Shown: positions 1-6,346, numbered from the stretch's first letter. The stretch is DNA of 7,793 nt from BM509 sp036396915 (GCA_036396915.1 DASWJX010000282.1:1-7793), one strand, 5' to 3'. The notes: a model not told the origin generated them from the sequence alone. A program made the numbers and translations.

Positions 1-1527
1 TTCCGCGCCGGTGTCGGGCTGAACCCGCAGGGCTCGTTGCTGCTCGGCCGCGCTCAAGGGCTCGTGCTGTTCGAGCTGGTAGTCGAGCACCGCCACGGTT
101 GCTTCCGAGGCGTCGGTGCCGGCTTGCCGGGCGCGTATCCGCCGCCGCAGCTCCTGATCCGCCTGCGGGAAGTCGAGAATCAGCAGCGGGACCTGCAATT
201 GCCTGGCAAGCCGGCTGAACAGTTGGCGCTGCTGCCGTTTGATGAAGGTTGCATCGACGATCACCGGATAGCCGGAGCGCAGCAGCGTGCCGGCACTGTC
301 CCGCAGCCGGGTATAGCTGTCGGCGAAGGCTTGGGCGCTGTAGATGCCGCCGCCGACCGGTGAGCCGCTCTTCGCCGTCGCCGGGAGGCCATGCAGCCGT
401 TTCCGTTCGACATCGGAACGAAGGTGGATCGCCCCATGGACGGTTGCCAGTTGCCGGGCGAAGGTGGTTTTCCCCGCTCCTGAAAAGCCGTGGGTGATGA
501 TCAGCGGCGTGGCTTGCGGCACCGTGTAGCGTTCGGCGAGATCCAGATAGCTTTGCAGCAGGTGCGCGGCCTGGCTCCGCCGGCCTTCATCGAGGTGCCC
601 CTGGTCCAGGCGCAGGCCGGTGACCTTGGCCCGCACCATCGCCCGGTAGACCCGGTAGAAGTTGAGCAGGGTCAGGCCCCGGTAGTCGCCGGTCTCCTGC
701 AGGTAGTGATTGAGAAACTCCCAGCCCAGGCCGGTTTCGCCCCGGTCGTCCAGATCCATCACCAGAAAGGCGATGTCGTTGATGACATCGATCCAGCGCA
801 GGTTTTCGTTGAATTCGATGCAGTCGAAGAGCAGCGGCTGATGGTCGAACCAGGCCATGTTGGCCAGATGGGCATCGCCGTGGCACTCGCGGATGAAGCC
901 GTCCGTTTTGCGCTGCCGCAGGGTCTCCTGCAGGGCGGCAAAAGCGTGCTGCGTCCACTGCTCGAGCCTGGCCAGCTGCTGCCCTGAAGCGGACGCGTGC
1001 AGCAACGGTCCAAGCTGTGCGAAGTTTTCCAGCATCGGCGCAATGATCGACCCGGGGCTTCCGTAGGGCTGGTCGGCGCTGACCGGCAGCGCCCGGTGAT
1101 GCAGTTCCGCGATCTGTGCGGCGAAGGCTTTGATGTGCCGGGCTTCAAGGCGGCCGGCGGCCAGCATCCGGTCGAGTTGCCGGTCCTGGGGGAAGCGACG
1201 CATCTTGACGGCATATTCCAGCGCCGGTTGCCGGTCCAGACCGGGCGCGTCCCGACTGCCGCCGATCCGCTTGACCGCAAGGTAGAGTCGCGGCGCGAAA
1301 CGACGATTCAGCCGCAGCTCTTCGTGGCAGTAATGGCGGCGTTTGGCGAGGGTCGAAAAATCGAGAAAACCGAAATTGACCGGCTTCTTGACCTTGTAGG
1401 CAAAATCCCCGGCCAGGAAAATCAGGGAGATGTGGGTCTCGATCAACTCCACCCGCTCGACCGGATGATCGTAGAAGCCGGGGTTTCGCATGGCCTGAAT
1501 CACCCGCTGGTCGGTTGCTTCGGTCAT
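1..1527 (-). CDS. Bifunctional aminoglycoside phosphotransferase-like / AAA P-loop kinase protein (3' end outside window)
   Basis: Read on the minus strand this is one open frame of 509 codons that runs off the left edge without a stop. The N-terminal half resembles the APH / choline-kinase fold: the catalytic loop HGDAHLANM starts at H216 and is followed by FDCIEFN, where the aspartate would bind metal. The C-terminal part is a P-loop kinase of the AAA_33 / gluconokinase type, with Walker A GFSGAGKTT at residues 347-355 and a Walker B-like strand VIVDATF around D425. This two-domain order is typical of the ~510-530-residue proteins annotated as bifunctional aminoglycoside phosphotransferase/ATP-binding protein, so little is missing. 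The true substrate of that family is unknown to me and antibiotic resistance should not be assumed. I chose ATG at 1527 because family members begin close to MTEA...NP.FYDHPVE. An in-frame ATG at 1560, with AAGGGG upstream, would add 11 residues. The gene is divergent from nifV. Confidence 0.85.
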   Translation of the reverse strand, partial: MTEATDQRVIQAMRNPGFYDHPVERVELIETHISLIFLAGDFAYKVKKPVNFGFLDFSTLAKRRHYCHEELRLNRRFAPRLYLAVKRIGGSRDAPGLDRQPALEYAVKMRRFPQDRQLDRMLAAGRLEARHIKAFAAQIAELHHRALPVSADQPYGSPGSIIAPMLENFAQLGPLLHASASGQQLARLEQWTQHAFAALQETLRQRKTDGFIRECHGDAHLANMAWFDHQPLLFDCIEFNENLRWIDVINDIAFLVMDLDDRGETGLGWEFLNHYLQETGDYRGLTLLNFYRVYRAMVRAKVTGLRLDQGHLDEGRRSQAAHLLQSYLDLAERYTVPQATPLIITHGFSGAGKTTFARQLATVHGAIHLRSDVERKRLHGLPATAKSGSPVGGGIYSAQAFADSYTRLRDSAGTLLRSGYPVIVDATFIKRQQRQLFSRLARQLQVPLLILDFPQADQELRRRIRARQAGTDASEATVAVLDYQLEQHEPLSAAEQQRALRVQPDTGAE

Positions 1528-1573
1528 CTTTTGCGCCTTTCGTTTTACACCTTCTGTCATCAGCTTAGTCGAT

Positions 1574-1640
1574 CCCCTTGCGATGGCAAGCAGGGGCTCT
1601 TTTTGGGGCAGGCGGCTGACGGCTTTGCCTGTTTTTTGTT
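1574..1640 (+). terminator. Two tandem terminator-like hairpins on the plus strand in the divergent intergenic region
   Basis: Hairpin 1 pairs CTTGC (1577-1581) with GCAAG (1586-1590), continues CCC/GGG across a 2-nt bulge, and is followed by CTCTTTTT. Hairpin 2 pairs CAGGC (1609-1613) with GCCTG (1627-1631) and is followed by TTTTTTGTT. No plus-strand gene lies to the left, so they may stop antisense transcription before the nifV promoter. On the other strand they would only be 5' UTR hairpins of the kinase gene. The stems are short and hairpin 2 has a long loop. Confidence 0.3.
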
Positions 1641-1650
1641 CAGTATTCCG

Positions 1651-1660
1651 GTTTTAAAAC
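1651..1660. promoter_or_regulatory. Palindrome GTTTTAAAAC, possible operator
   Basis: This is a perfect 10-bp palindrome embedded in CCGGTTTTAAAACGG. It lies about 35 bp upstream of the -24 element and between the divergent kinase and nifV genes. It could bind a dimeric regulator, but I recognise no specific family site. Confidence 0.25.
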
Positions 1661-1693
1661 GGTGCAACAGGCTCCAGCTCGGGAAACGTCAAG

Positions 1694-1709
1694 CGGCATG
1701 CCTCTTGCT
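1694..1709 (+). promoter_or_regulatory. Sigma-54 (RpoN) -24/-12 promoter of nifV
   Basis: CGGCATGCCTCTTGCT matches the RpoN consensus TGGCACG-N4-TTGCW, with the invariant GG at 1695-1696 and GC at 1707-1708 in correct spacing. Deviations are T to C at the first base and C to T inside the -24 block. Transcription would start near 1720 and give a leader of about 270 nt before nifV. Sigma-54 control is the rule for nif genes. I found no TGT-N10-ACA NifA site upstream, so the activator would be something else, such as a GnfM-like enhancer-binding protein if this is a Geobacter relative. Confidence 0.68.
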
Positions 1710-1776
1710 GATCGTAAACCTGAATCCGTGAGTACTCGACCTCAAATAGCACACGTCATTGAATTGCCTAAGCGTC

Positions 1777-1820
1777 TCAAAAATCGCCGCTGAACCTTTG
1801 GGTGCAGCTAAGATTTTTGA
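1777..1820 (+). other. Long stem-loop in the nifV leader
   Basis: TCAAAAATC (1777-1785) pairs with GATTTTTGA (1812-1820). Inside it GCTG pairs with CAGC and ACC with GGT, separated by symmetric internal loops, around a TTTG loop. It lies between the sigma-54 promoter and the hexaloop attenuator, so it would be part of the leader RNA. Its role is unknown; it could be a structural spacer or a weak terminator. Confidence 0.45.
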
Positions 1821-1893
1821 ACCACTTATTCAATCCAAGCACATGCACTCTTTTTCGGCCGCTTACTCACGGATCCAGGTTAAGGCAGAGCAA

Positions 1894-1967
1894 CCGGCAA
1901 AGGTGCCGGAACATTTTGAGACGGCAGCGTTGCCCCGAATCGCCCCTTTGGTGATTCGGGGCTTTTT
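1894..1967 (+). promoter_or_regulatory. ANTAR-type antitermination leader of nifV (two hexaloop hairpins overlapping a terminator)
   Basis: Hairpin P1 pairs CCGGC (1894-1898) with GCCGG (1905-1909) around the hexaloop AAAGGT. After a 13-nt linker, hairpin P2 pairs GGC (1923-1925) with GCC (1932-1934) around AGCGTT. Both loops have A at position 1 and G at position 4, the signature of RNA sites bound by ANTAR-domain antiterminators. The 3' arm of P2 is the first three bases of the terminator stem at 1932-1962, so P2 and terminator cannot both form. Antitermination by an ANTAR protein (GnfR) acting on nif leaders is known in Geobacter sulfurreducens. The weak point is P2, whose canonical stem is only 3 bp. 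Confidence 0.6.
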
Positions 1968-1970
1968 GTT
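1932..1970 (+). terminator. Intrinsic terminator (attenuator) directly upstream of nifV
   Basis: GCCCCGAATC (1932-1941) pairs perfectly over 10 bp with GATTCGGGGC (1953-1962), with an 11-nt loop, followed by TTTTTGTT. It ends about 20 nt before the nifV start codon and downstream of the nifV promoter. It therefore acts as a conditional attenuator, not as the end of another gene. Confidence 0.85.
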
Positions 1971-1986
1971 GGGAAGCGAGGCAGCT

Positions 1987-3114
1987 ATGGATGCTCCGGA
2001 AAAACCGCGGATCGTGATCGACGACACCACCTTGCGCGACGGTGAACAGACGGCCGGCGTGGTGTTCAGCCTGGAAGAGAAGAAGCGGATCGCCCGGATG
2101 CTCGATGAAACCGGTGTCGGCGAGCTGGAGTGCGGTATTCCGGCGATGGGCAAGGAGGAACAGCGGTCGATCAGATGCCTGGTCGATATGGGCTTGCGGG
2201 CCCGGCTGATCACCTGGAACCGGGCGCTGGTTTCCGACATCCAGGCCTCGCTGGAGTGCGGCGTCGCCGCGGTGGATATTTCGCTGTCGGTGTCCGATAT
2301 CCATATCGAAAACAAGCTGCGCAAAAGCCGGGCCTGGGTCAAGGAGCAGTTGCGGCGGGCGCTCGGGTTTGCCAAACGGCATGATCTGTACGTCTGCGTG
2401 GGGGGCGAGGACGCCGGTCGTGCGGATCCCGCTTTTCTGCTGGAACTGCTGCGGATTGCCGAGGCGGAAGGGGCCGACCGGTTCCGCTTCTGCGATACGC
2501 TGGGCCTGCTCGATCCCTTTACCATCTACGAGCGGATACACTATCTGGCGCAGCGGACCGGTCTCGATCTGGAAGTGCATACCCATAACGATCTGGGCAT
2601 GGCAACGGCCAATGCGCTTGCCGGGGTCAGGGCCGGCGCCCGGTTTGTCAATACGACGGTGAACGGTCTGGGGGAGCGGGCCGGTAACGCCGCCCTGGAG
2701 GAAGTGGTCATGGCGCTGAAGTATGCCTGTGCGACGGAACTGGAGATCGACACCAGCCGCTTTGTCGAGCTGTCCCGCCTGGTCGGAACCGCCAGCGGGC
2801 GGCCGGTTCCGGAGTGGAAGGCGGTGGTCGGCGAACGGGTGTTTGCTCATGAGTCGGGGCTGCATGCCGACGGTGTCCTGAAAAATCCGAAGAACTATGA
2901 AGGTTTCGATCCGAAGGAAGTCGGTCTGCAGCGGCATCTGGTGCTGGGCAAGCATTCCGGCCGCCATGCGGTTCAGGAGCGCTTGCAGCAACTGGGTGTC
3001 GATCCGGCGACGGTTGCGGTCGACCGTCTGCTGGAGCGGGTGCGTCACTTTGCCCGGCAGCAGAAGCGCTCGGTGACCGATCGGGAGCTTCTGGAACTGT
3101 GCCGCGCGGCCTGA
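1987..3114 (+). CDS. nifV: Homocitrate synthase NifV
   Basis: The 375-residue product condenses acetyl-CoA with 2-oxoglutarate to give homocitrate, the organic ligand of the nitrogenase iron-molybdenum cofactor. It is a cytosolic DRE-TIM metallolyase of the LeuA/HMGL family. The N-terminal DTTLRDGEQTAG (residues 13-24) carries the catalytic Arg17 and metal-binding Asp18. The metal-binding HTHND is at 198-202, followed by the glycine-rich GLGERAGNA (227-235) and a C-terminal GKHSGRHA. The stretch GELECGIPAMGKEE is typical of NifV, not of 2-isopropylmalate or citramalate synthases, and the length fits NifV. I chose ATG 1987 because the ANTAR leader and terminator occupy the open frame upstream and GGGAAGCGAGG lies just before it. 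No other nif gene is visible here, so nifV stands alone with its own promoter. Expression is likely limited to nitrogen-fixing conditions. Confidence 0.9.
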   Translation: MDAPEKPRIVIDDTTLRDGEQTAGVVFSLEEKKRIARMLDETGVGELECGIPAMGKEEQRSIRCLVDMGLRARLITWNRALVSDIQASLECGVAAVDISLSVSDIHIENKLRKSRAWVKEQLRRALGFAKRHDLYVCVGGEDAGRADPAFLLELLRIAEAEGADRFRFCDTLGLLDPFTIYERIHYLAQRTGLDLEVHTHNDLGMATANALAGVRAGARFVNTTVNGLGERAGNAALEEVVMALKYACATELEIDTSRFVELSRLVGTASGRPVPEWKAVVGERVFAHESGLHADGVLKNPKNYEGFDPKEVGLQRHLVLGKHSGRHAVQERLQQLGVDPATVAVDRLLERVRHFARQQKRSVTDRELLELCRAA

Positions 3115-3118
3115 AATC

Positions 3119-3244
3119 ATGGCGTCGCAAAAAGTCCGCCCTACAGCGTTACGGCGTTTTTTCAGGACCTCGACATACCTGATGTATGCCTTTGCCCCTG
3201 AAAAACCACCAAGACTTGTAGGGCGAAATTTTTGCTTAGCCATC
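3119..3244. repeat. 126-bp palindromic intergenic repeat, copy A
   Basis: The element runs from ATGGCGTCGCAAAAAGTCCG to TTTTTGCTTAGCCATC and is about 92% identical to 6091-6216 (10 differences in 126 positions). Its halves are imperfect inverted repeats of about 50 bp around CATAC/GTATG, so the transcript could fold into one long hairpin. It begins 4 bp after the nifV stop and may serve as that transcript's 3' structure. It looks like a MITE- or REP-type non-coding element; I see no transposase. Confidence 0.85.
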
Positions 3245-3251
3245 CTCCGAG

Positions 3252-3289
3252 TTTTTGCCAAGGCATCAAATTTGATGCTTTCGCAAAAA
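3252..3289. repeat. Palindromic spacer hairpin inside the repeat mosaic
   Basis: TTTTTGC (3252-3258) and GCAAAAA (3283-3289) flank the perfect 16-bp palindrome GCATCAAATTTGATGC (3263-3278). It shares the GTTTTTGC...GCATCAA arm seen at the ends of the neighbouring elements, so it belongs to the same repeat family. Confidence 0.6.
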
Positions 3290-3301
3290 AGCATCTTGAT
3301 T

Positions 3302-3427
3302 GATGGCCAAGCAAAAAACGCCAAATGCAAGGCGCGCGATTGGCGAGCAATGAGGCGTACTTACGTACGTCGAAGCAGCGAGAGAATTGCAGCAACGCAG
3401 CAGTTGGTGAGTTTTTGCGACGCCATC
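3302..3427. repeat. Second palindromic element of the mosaic, different core but same ends
   Basis: This element is also 126 bp. It starts GATGGCCAAGCAAAAAACG and ends GTTTTTGCGACGCCATC, giving terminal inverted repeats of the same type as copy A. Its interior is different, with GGCGCGCGATTGGCGAGC and a central CGTACTTACGTACG palindrome. No coding signal is convincing. With copy A and the spacer hairpin it fills the whole nifV-GNAT intergenic region. Confidence 0.65.
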
Positions 3428-3455
3428 AAAGAATAACCGCCATGAGGGAGAGGTG

Positions 3456-4262
3456 ATGCGGATCGAACCGTTGCAGCGCGGCGACTGGCCGCGCTTTATC
3501 GAGCTGGCCGGCGCCGAGAGCTGGCTGGTGCCGGAATCCGAACGGGCGCTGTTTCAAAACGGATGGCGGCGTTACCTGTTCAGCCTGCGCCAATCCGAGC
3601 GGATTTGCGGATTTGTTTCCGCGGTCCCCCATCAACAGGGCGGCTGGATCGGTAATCTGATCGTTGCCCGGGACTGCCGCAACCGGGGCTATGGAGCCGC
3701 CCTCTTCGAGCATGCGGTGCAGCTGCTGGAACGGGCCGGATGTCGTGATCTCTGGCTGACGGCTTCCGTGCTGGGACGACCTCTGTACGAGAAAAAGGGG
3801 TTCCGGGCTGTTGACCGGACGGTGCGCTGGGTTCTTGCCGAAAGCGGCGCTTTGCAGCCGCCGGACGCTGTGGCCGCGGACGGACTGGAGATGCTCTGTC
3901 GGCAGGACCGGAAGGTCTGGGGGGATTGTCGCCGGGATCTGCTCCTGCCTCTGGCGCAGCAGGGGACGGTGCTGCGCCAGGGCCGGTCGATCGCTTTGCT
4001 GCAGGCCGGGCGGCAGCGGCGGGTGCTCGGGCCGTGGCTTTCCGAGCACGGCGACCCGGCTGATCATCGGCGGATGCTGGAACGCCTGGCCGGGGGCGGG
4101 GAGATTGTGGCCGATATCGTCGCATCGGCAGGGCTGGAGACGGTGCTGGAAGCAGCCGGGTTTCGCCGTCTTGGGGAAAACGCCCTGATGGTTCGCTCCC
4201 GGCAGCGGCCGGGGCAGCTTGAGGGGCTTGTCGCCCTGGCCAGCCTCGGCAGTATCGGTTGA
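3456..4262 (+). CDS. GNAT family N-acetyltransferase with a second C-terminal domain
   Basis: The 268-residue protein begins with a GNAT fold. Motif A, IVARDCRNRGYGAALFEHAV, carries the acetyl-CoA pyrophosphate-binding signature R-x-x-G-x-G at R75-G80, and motif B is LYEKKGFRAVD near residue 110. After a linker comes a second domain of about 120 residues. It contains RQGRSIALLQ, LGPWLSE and a GFRRLGENALMVRSR ending, resembling the C-terminal half (Acetyltransf_18 type) of two-domain GNAT proteins. It is cytosolic and its acceptor substrate is unknown. I prefer ATG 3456 over the adjacent GTG 3453 because GGGAG at 3446-3450 is then 5 nt away. It is separated from nifV by the repeat mosaic and converges on the stress-protein gene, so it is probably transcribed alone. 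No promoter was recognised. Confidence 0.82.
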   Translation: MRIEPLQRGDWPRFIELAGAESWLVPESERALFQNGWRRYLFSLRQSERICGFVSAVPHQQGGWIGNLIVARDCRNRGYGAALFEHAVQLLERAGCRDLWLTASVLGRPLYEKKGFRAVDRTVRWVLAESGALQPPDAVAADGLEMLCRQDRKVWGDCRRDLLLPLAQQGTVLRQGRSIALLQAGRQRRVLGPWLSEHGDPADHRRMLERLAGGGEIVADIVASAGLETVLEAAGFRRLGENALMVRSRQRPGQLEGLVALASLGSIG

Positions 4263-4269
4263 GAAACCG

Positions 4270-4291
4270 GGGGCGGAGCCTGTCCCGCCCC
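4270..4291. terminator. GC-rich hairpin between convergent genes
   Basis: GGGGCGG (4270-4276) pairs with CCGCCCC (4285-4291) across an 8-nt loop. It sits in the 48-bp gap between the GNAT stop and the stress-protein stop. There is no T-run on either side, so it may be a transcript-end structure for both genes and not a textbook intrinsic terminator. Confidence 0.4.
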
Positions 4292-4310
4292 GCCCCGGCG
4301 GCGTCGGCGG

Positions 4311-4820
4311 TTACGACGTTTCTTCGTGGTAGCCCTCGGGAATTTTCACGACAAGGACCGGGACGGTTGTACTGTGCAGGACCTTCAGGGTGGTTGTGCC
4401 GAGCATCGCGTCCGCCAGCACGGAATGACGGTGCGAGCCCATGACAATCAGATCGGCGCCGCATTTTGCGGCCTCTTCCAGGATCGCCTGTTTCGGCGGA
4501 AGCTTGGCGACGACAATGTCGTCGACCCGCCGGCGTCCCTGGGGATCATCGCAGAGTTCCTGGCTGCACAGTTCTTCCAGATTCTTGCGGATTTTTTCTT
4601 CGGCCTCGCGGGAGGCTCTTTCGAAAACCTCCGCCGCCGTTTCCTTGTACATATACAGGTCCGCCATGCTCTGGGCCGTTGCGCTCAGCGGTTCGCGACC
4701 ATGGACGATCCGGATCCGGGCATCGTATCTCCGGGCCAGGCTCAGGGCATAGCGGAAGACGTAGGGGGCACCGGCCCCCAGACCGGTGGCATAGAGAATC
4801 GTGTTGATTTTCGGCAGCAT
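4311..4820 (-). CDS. Universal stress protein (UspA family) with altered nucleotide-binding motif
   Basis: This is a single-domain Usp protein of 169 residues, a usual length, acting in the cytoplasm in stress or energy-limitation responses. It has the family layout: an N-terminal beta strand INTILYATGL, a long helix ARRYDARIRIVHG, and the C-terminal segment DLIVMGSHRHSVLADAMLG followed by TVPVLVVKIP. The ATP-binding signature G-x2-G-x9-G-(S/T) reads G128-SH-R131-x9-G141-T142, so the second glycine is Arg. The aspartate usual after the first strand (ATD) is Gly here. ATP binding is therefore doubtful. ATG 4820 is preceded by AAGGAG at 8 nt, a strong ribosome site. A GTG at 4886 would extend the frame but abuts its AGGAGG too closely. 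It lies 124 bp downstream of the AI-2E-family gene on the same strand and may be partly co-transcribed. Confidence 0.87.
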   Translation of the reverse strand: MLPKINTILYATGLGAGAPYVFRYALSLARRYDARIRIVHGREPLSATAQSMADLYMYKETAAEVFERASREAEEKIRKNLEELCSQELCDDPQGRRRVDDIVVAKLPPKQAILEEAAKCGADLIVMGSHRHSVLADAMLGTTTLKVLHSTTVPVLVVKIPEGYHEETS

Positions 4821-4944
4821 CTCTCTTTCTCCTTTCTCCGGACTGACGGCCTGTACGGGACGGATGTCGGCATCGGCACTGCGCACCCTCCTATGTAAGT
4901 ATGCCGCAGTTTGGCGAATTTAAAAGGGGCGAAAGAGGTCTGTT

Positions 4945-6000
4945 TCAGCTGTCGGATGCGTCAGGGGGGGCTTCGGAGCCGAGCAGGATGGCCAGCCAGG
5001 TGGTGTCCGGATGCACTTCCAGGGCGATCTTGACGATCATGGTCAGCGGCACGGACAGGAGCATCCCGACCGGACCCAGAACCCAGCCCCAGAACACCAG
5101 GGAGAGGAAAACAATCAGGGTCGAAAGGCCGAGCTTGCGTCCCATCAGCCGCGGTTCCAGAACGCTCCCCATCAGCAGGTTGGCCGCCAGATAGCCCCCG
5201 GCAACCAGCAGCGTGGGCGCGGGTCCCAACTGGACCAGCGACAGCAGCACCGCCGGGACGGCGGCGATGATCGAGCCGATGTTTGGAACATAGTTCAGCA
5301 GAAACGCGATCAGGCCCCAAAGCAGCGGATAGTCGAGGCCCAGAAACCACAGCCACAGGCTGATCAGCAGTCCGGTCGCCAGGCTGACCAGGGTTTTGAT
5401 GGCCAGATACTGCCGCACGCCTTCGGAAAAACGCTCGAAAGAGGCGAGGGACGGTTCCGCATCCTCCAGGGCGGCATGCAGTTTGGCGGGCATGCCGGCG
5501 GCTTCAAGCAGAATAAAGATGACGGTCAGCAGAATCAGAAACGCGTTGGTCAGCACTCCCCCGGTTGTTGCCAGGGTGCCGGCGACCATCTGCATCGCTT
5601 TGCCGGGATCGAAATAATCCAGCAGGGCGCCGGGGGCGATGGTCAGCCCCAGTTTGTTCAGCCAGGGGAGCAGCCCCAGCGTTTGCAGGCGCAATTTTTC
5701 CTGATAGCCGGGAATTGCGTCGGTGAAGTCGTGCACCGAGGTGCCGACCAGGGCGAGTAGCGTCAGGCTGATGACCATGCCGACCAGGATGATGATCAGC
5801 ACCGCCGGTAGCGTCGGAACCCTGCGCTTTTGCAGCCAGTGCAGCGGGCCGGTGCAGATGATGGCAATAAAAATCGCCAGCAGAAACGGAACCAGCAGAG
5901 GCTGGGCCGCCCGCATGCCGGCGATGACAATAACGAAGGACGCCAGAGTCAAAAGCAGGCTTCGATCATGGGGTTTCGGAGTCTTGAGGGATGTCGGCAT
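4945..6000 (-). CDS. AI-2E family transporter (PerM/TqsA-like membrane protein)
   Basis: The 351-residue polytopic inner-membrane protein has the PF01594 layout. Three N-terminal hydrophobic segments (about residues 14-30, 33-52 and 62-85) are followed by a hydrophilic region of about 60 residues, another membrane helix near 150-170, and a C-terminal bundle. The bundle contains the conserved stretch YPLLWGLIAFLLNYVPNIGS and ends with GPVGMLLSVPLTMIVKI. Length is normal for the family. Members have been linked to autoinducer-2 export, Na+/H+ antiport or permease roles, so the substrate cannot be stated. ATG 6000 is preceded by AAAGG at short spacing. A TTGACA at 6085-6080 on the minus strand may be its -35 element. 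The neighbouring gene downstream encodes a stress protein, a loose functional context at best. Confidence 0.88.
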   Translation of the reverse strand: MPTSLKTPKPHDRSLLLTLASFVIVIAGMRAAQPLLVPFLLAIFIAIICTGPLHWLQKRRVPTLPAVLIIILVGMVISLTLLALVGTSVHDFTDAIPGYQEKLRLQTLGLLPWLNKLGLTIAPGALLDYFDPGKAMQMVAGTLATTGGVLTNAFLILLTVIFILLEAAGMPAKLHAALEDAEPSLASFERFSEGVRQYLAIKTLVSLATGLLISLWLWFLGLDYPLLWGLIAFLLNYVPNIGSIIAAVPAVLLSLVQLGPAPTLLVAGGYLAANLLMGSVLEPRLMGRKLGLSTLIVFLSLVFWGWVLGPVGMLLSVPLTMIVKIALEVHPDTTWLAILLGSEAPPDASDS

Positions 6001-6055
6001 CTGCCTTTGAGCCTTGTCGCGGGTGGTCGGGAACCGGTTGCCGGCAATGTCGGCA

Positions 6056-6085
6056 TAGGATGACCCGCGACCGCTTGCTTGTCAA
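6056..6085 (-). promoter_or_regulatory. Possible sigma-70 promoter for the AI-2E family gene
   Basis: A perfect TTGACA lies on the minus strand at 6085-6080. The -10 is poor: CATCCT at 17 bp, or TCCTAT at 19 bp. It lies between the gene start and repeat copy B. Confidence 0.3.
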
Positions 6086-6090
6086 CTGTG

Positions 6091-6216
6091 ATGGCGTCGC
6101 AAAAAGTCCGCCCTGCGGCGTTACGGCGTTTTTTCAGGACCTCGACATAGCTGATGTATGCCTTCGCCCCTGAAAAACCACCAGGCCTTGCAGGACGAAA
6201 TTTTTGCCTGGCCATC
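6091..6216. repeat. 126-bp palindromic intergenic repeat, copy B
   Basis: It is the same length and about 92% identical to 3119-3244, with the same ATGGCGTCGC start and GCCATC end. Several differences are in the arms (for example TACAG to TGCGG opposite TGTAG to TGCAG), which tends to keep pairing. It lies upstream of the AI-2E gene in the same orientation as copy A. Confidence 0.85.
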
Positions 6217-6242
6217 CATCTTAAGTTTTCGCGAAGACATCA
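6217..6242. repeat. Repeat-family arm CATCTTAAGTTTTCGCGAAG...
   Basis: It directly follows copy B and recurs almost exactly at 6818-6842, where it reads CATCTTAAGTTTTGCGAAAG. It corresponds to the GTTTTTGC...GCATCAA arm after copy A and is probably a decayed piece of a further repeat unit. Confidence 0.5.
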
Positions 6243-6264
6243 ACCGTGAGCAGCCTTTCTGTTT

Positions 6265-6315
6265 GCCTGAGCAAGCAAGAAAATGCTGGGCTCAGGCCGC
6301 GGCGCGGCCGGAATC
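6265..6315. other. Two adjacent stem-loops in non-coding DNA
   Basis: GCCTGAGC (6265-6272) pairs perfectly with GCTCAGGC (6290-6297), with an inner AGCA/TGCT pairing. A short palindrome built on GCCGGA/TCCGGC follows. There is no T-run and no adjacent gene that they would end. The stretch 6243-6346 shows no convincing gene. Confidence 0.4.
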
Positions 6316-6346
6316 CGGCAAGTTGCAATCCGGAGTAAAATTCTAC

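Noticed and set aside
1..1527. Aminoglycoside resistance gene
   Set aside because: Only the kinase fold is shared. The two-domain architecture belongs to a widespread family not established as resistance determinants.
1759..1986. N-terminal extension of the nifV frame
   Set aside because: The open frame covers the leader RNA, the hexaloop hairpins and the terminator. NifV homologues start near MDAPEKPRIVIDDTTLRDG.
1867..3330. Long minus-strand frame of 487 codons antisense to nifV
   Set aside because: The plus strand encodes clear NifV motifs (TTLRDGEQ, HTHND, GKHSGRHA). The antisense frame has no recognisable domain and runs into a repeat.
3119..3427. CRISPR array or insertion sequence
   Set aside because: The repeats are long, palindromic and not regularly spaced by unique spacers. 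No transposase or cas gene is present.
3119..3436. Short frames in the nifV-GNAT interval
   Set aside because: The interval is palindromic repeat DNA. The frames begin inside the repeat ends and resemble no protein.
4821..4886. GTG start at 4886 for the stress protein
   Set aside because: AGGAGG abuts the GTG with no spacing, while ATG 4820 has AAGGAG at 8 nt and fits the usual Usp N-terminus.
4326..4898. Plus-strand frame antisense to the stress-protein gene
   Set aside because: It is the shadow of a well-supported Usp coding region and has no independent ribosome site.
5011..5760. Plus-strand frame of 249 codons antisense to the AI-2E family gene
   Set aside because: It is rich in Gln/Arg/Gly with no domain. 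It is a mirror of the membrane-protein codons.
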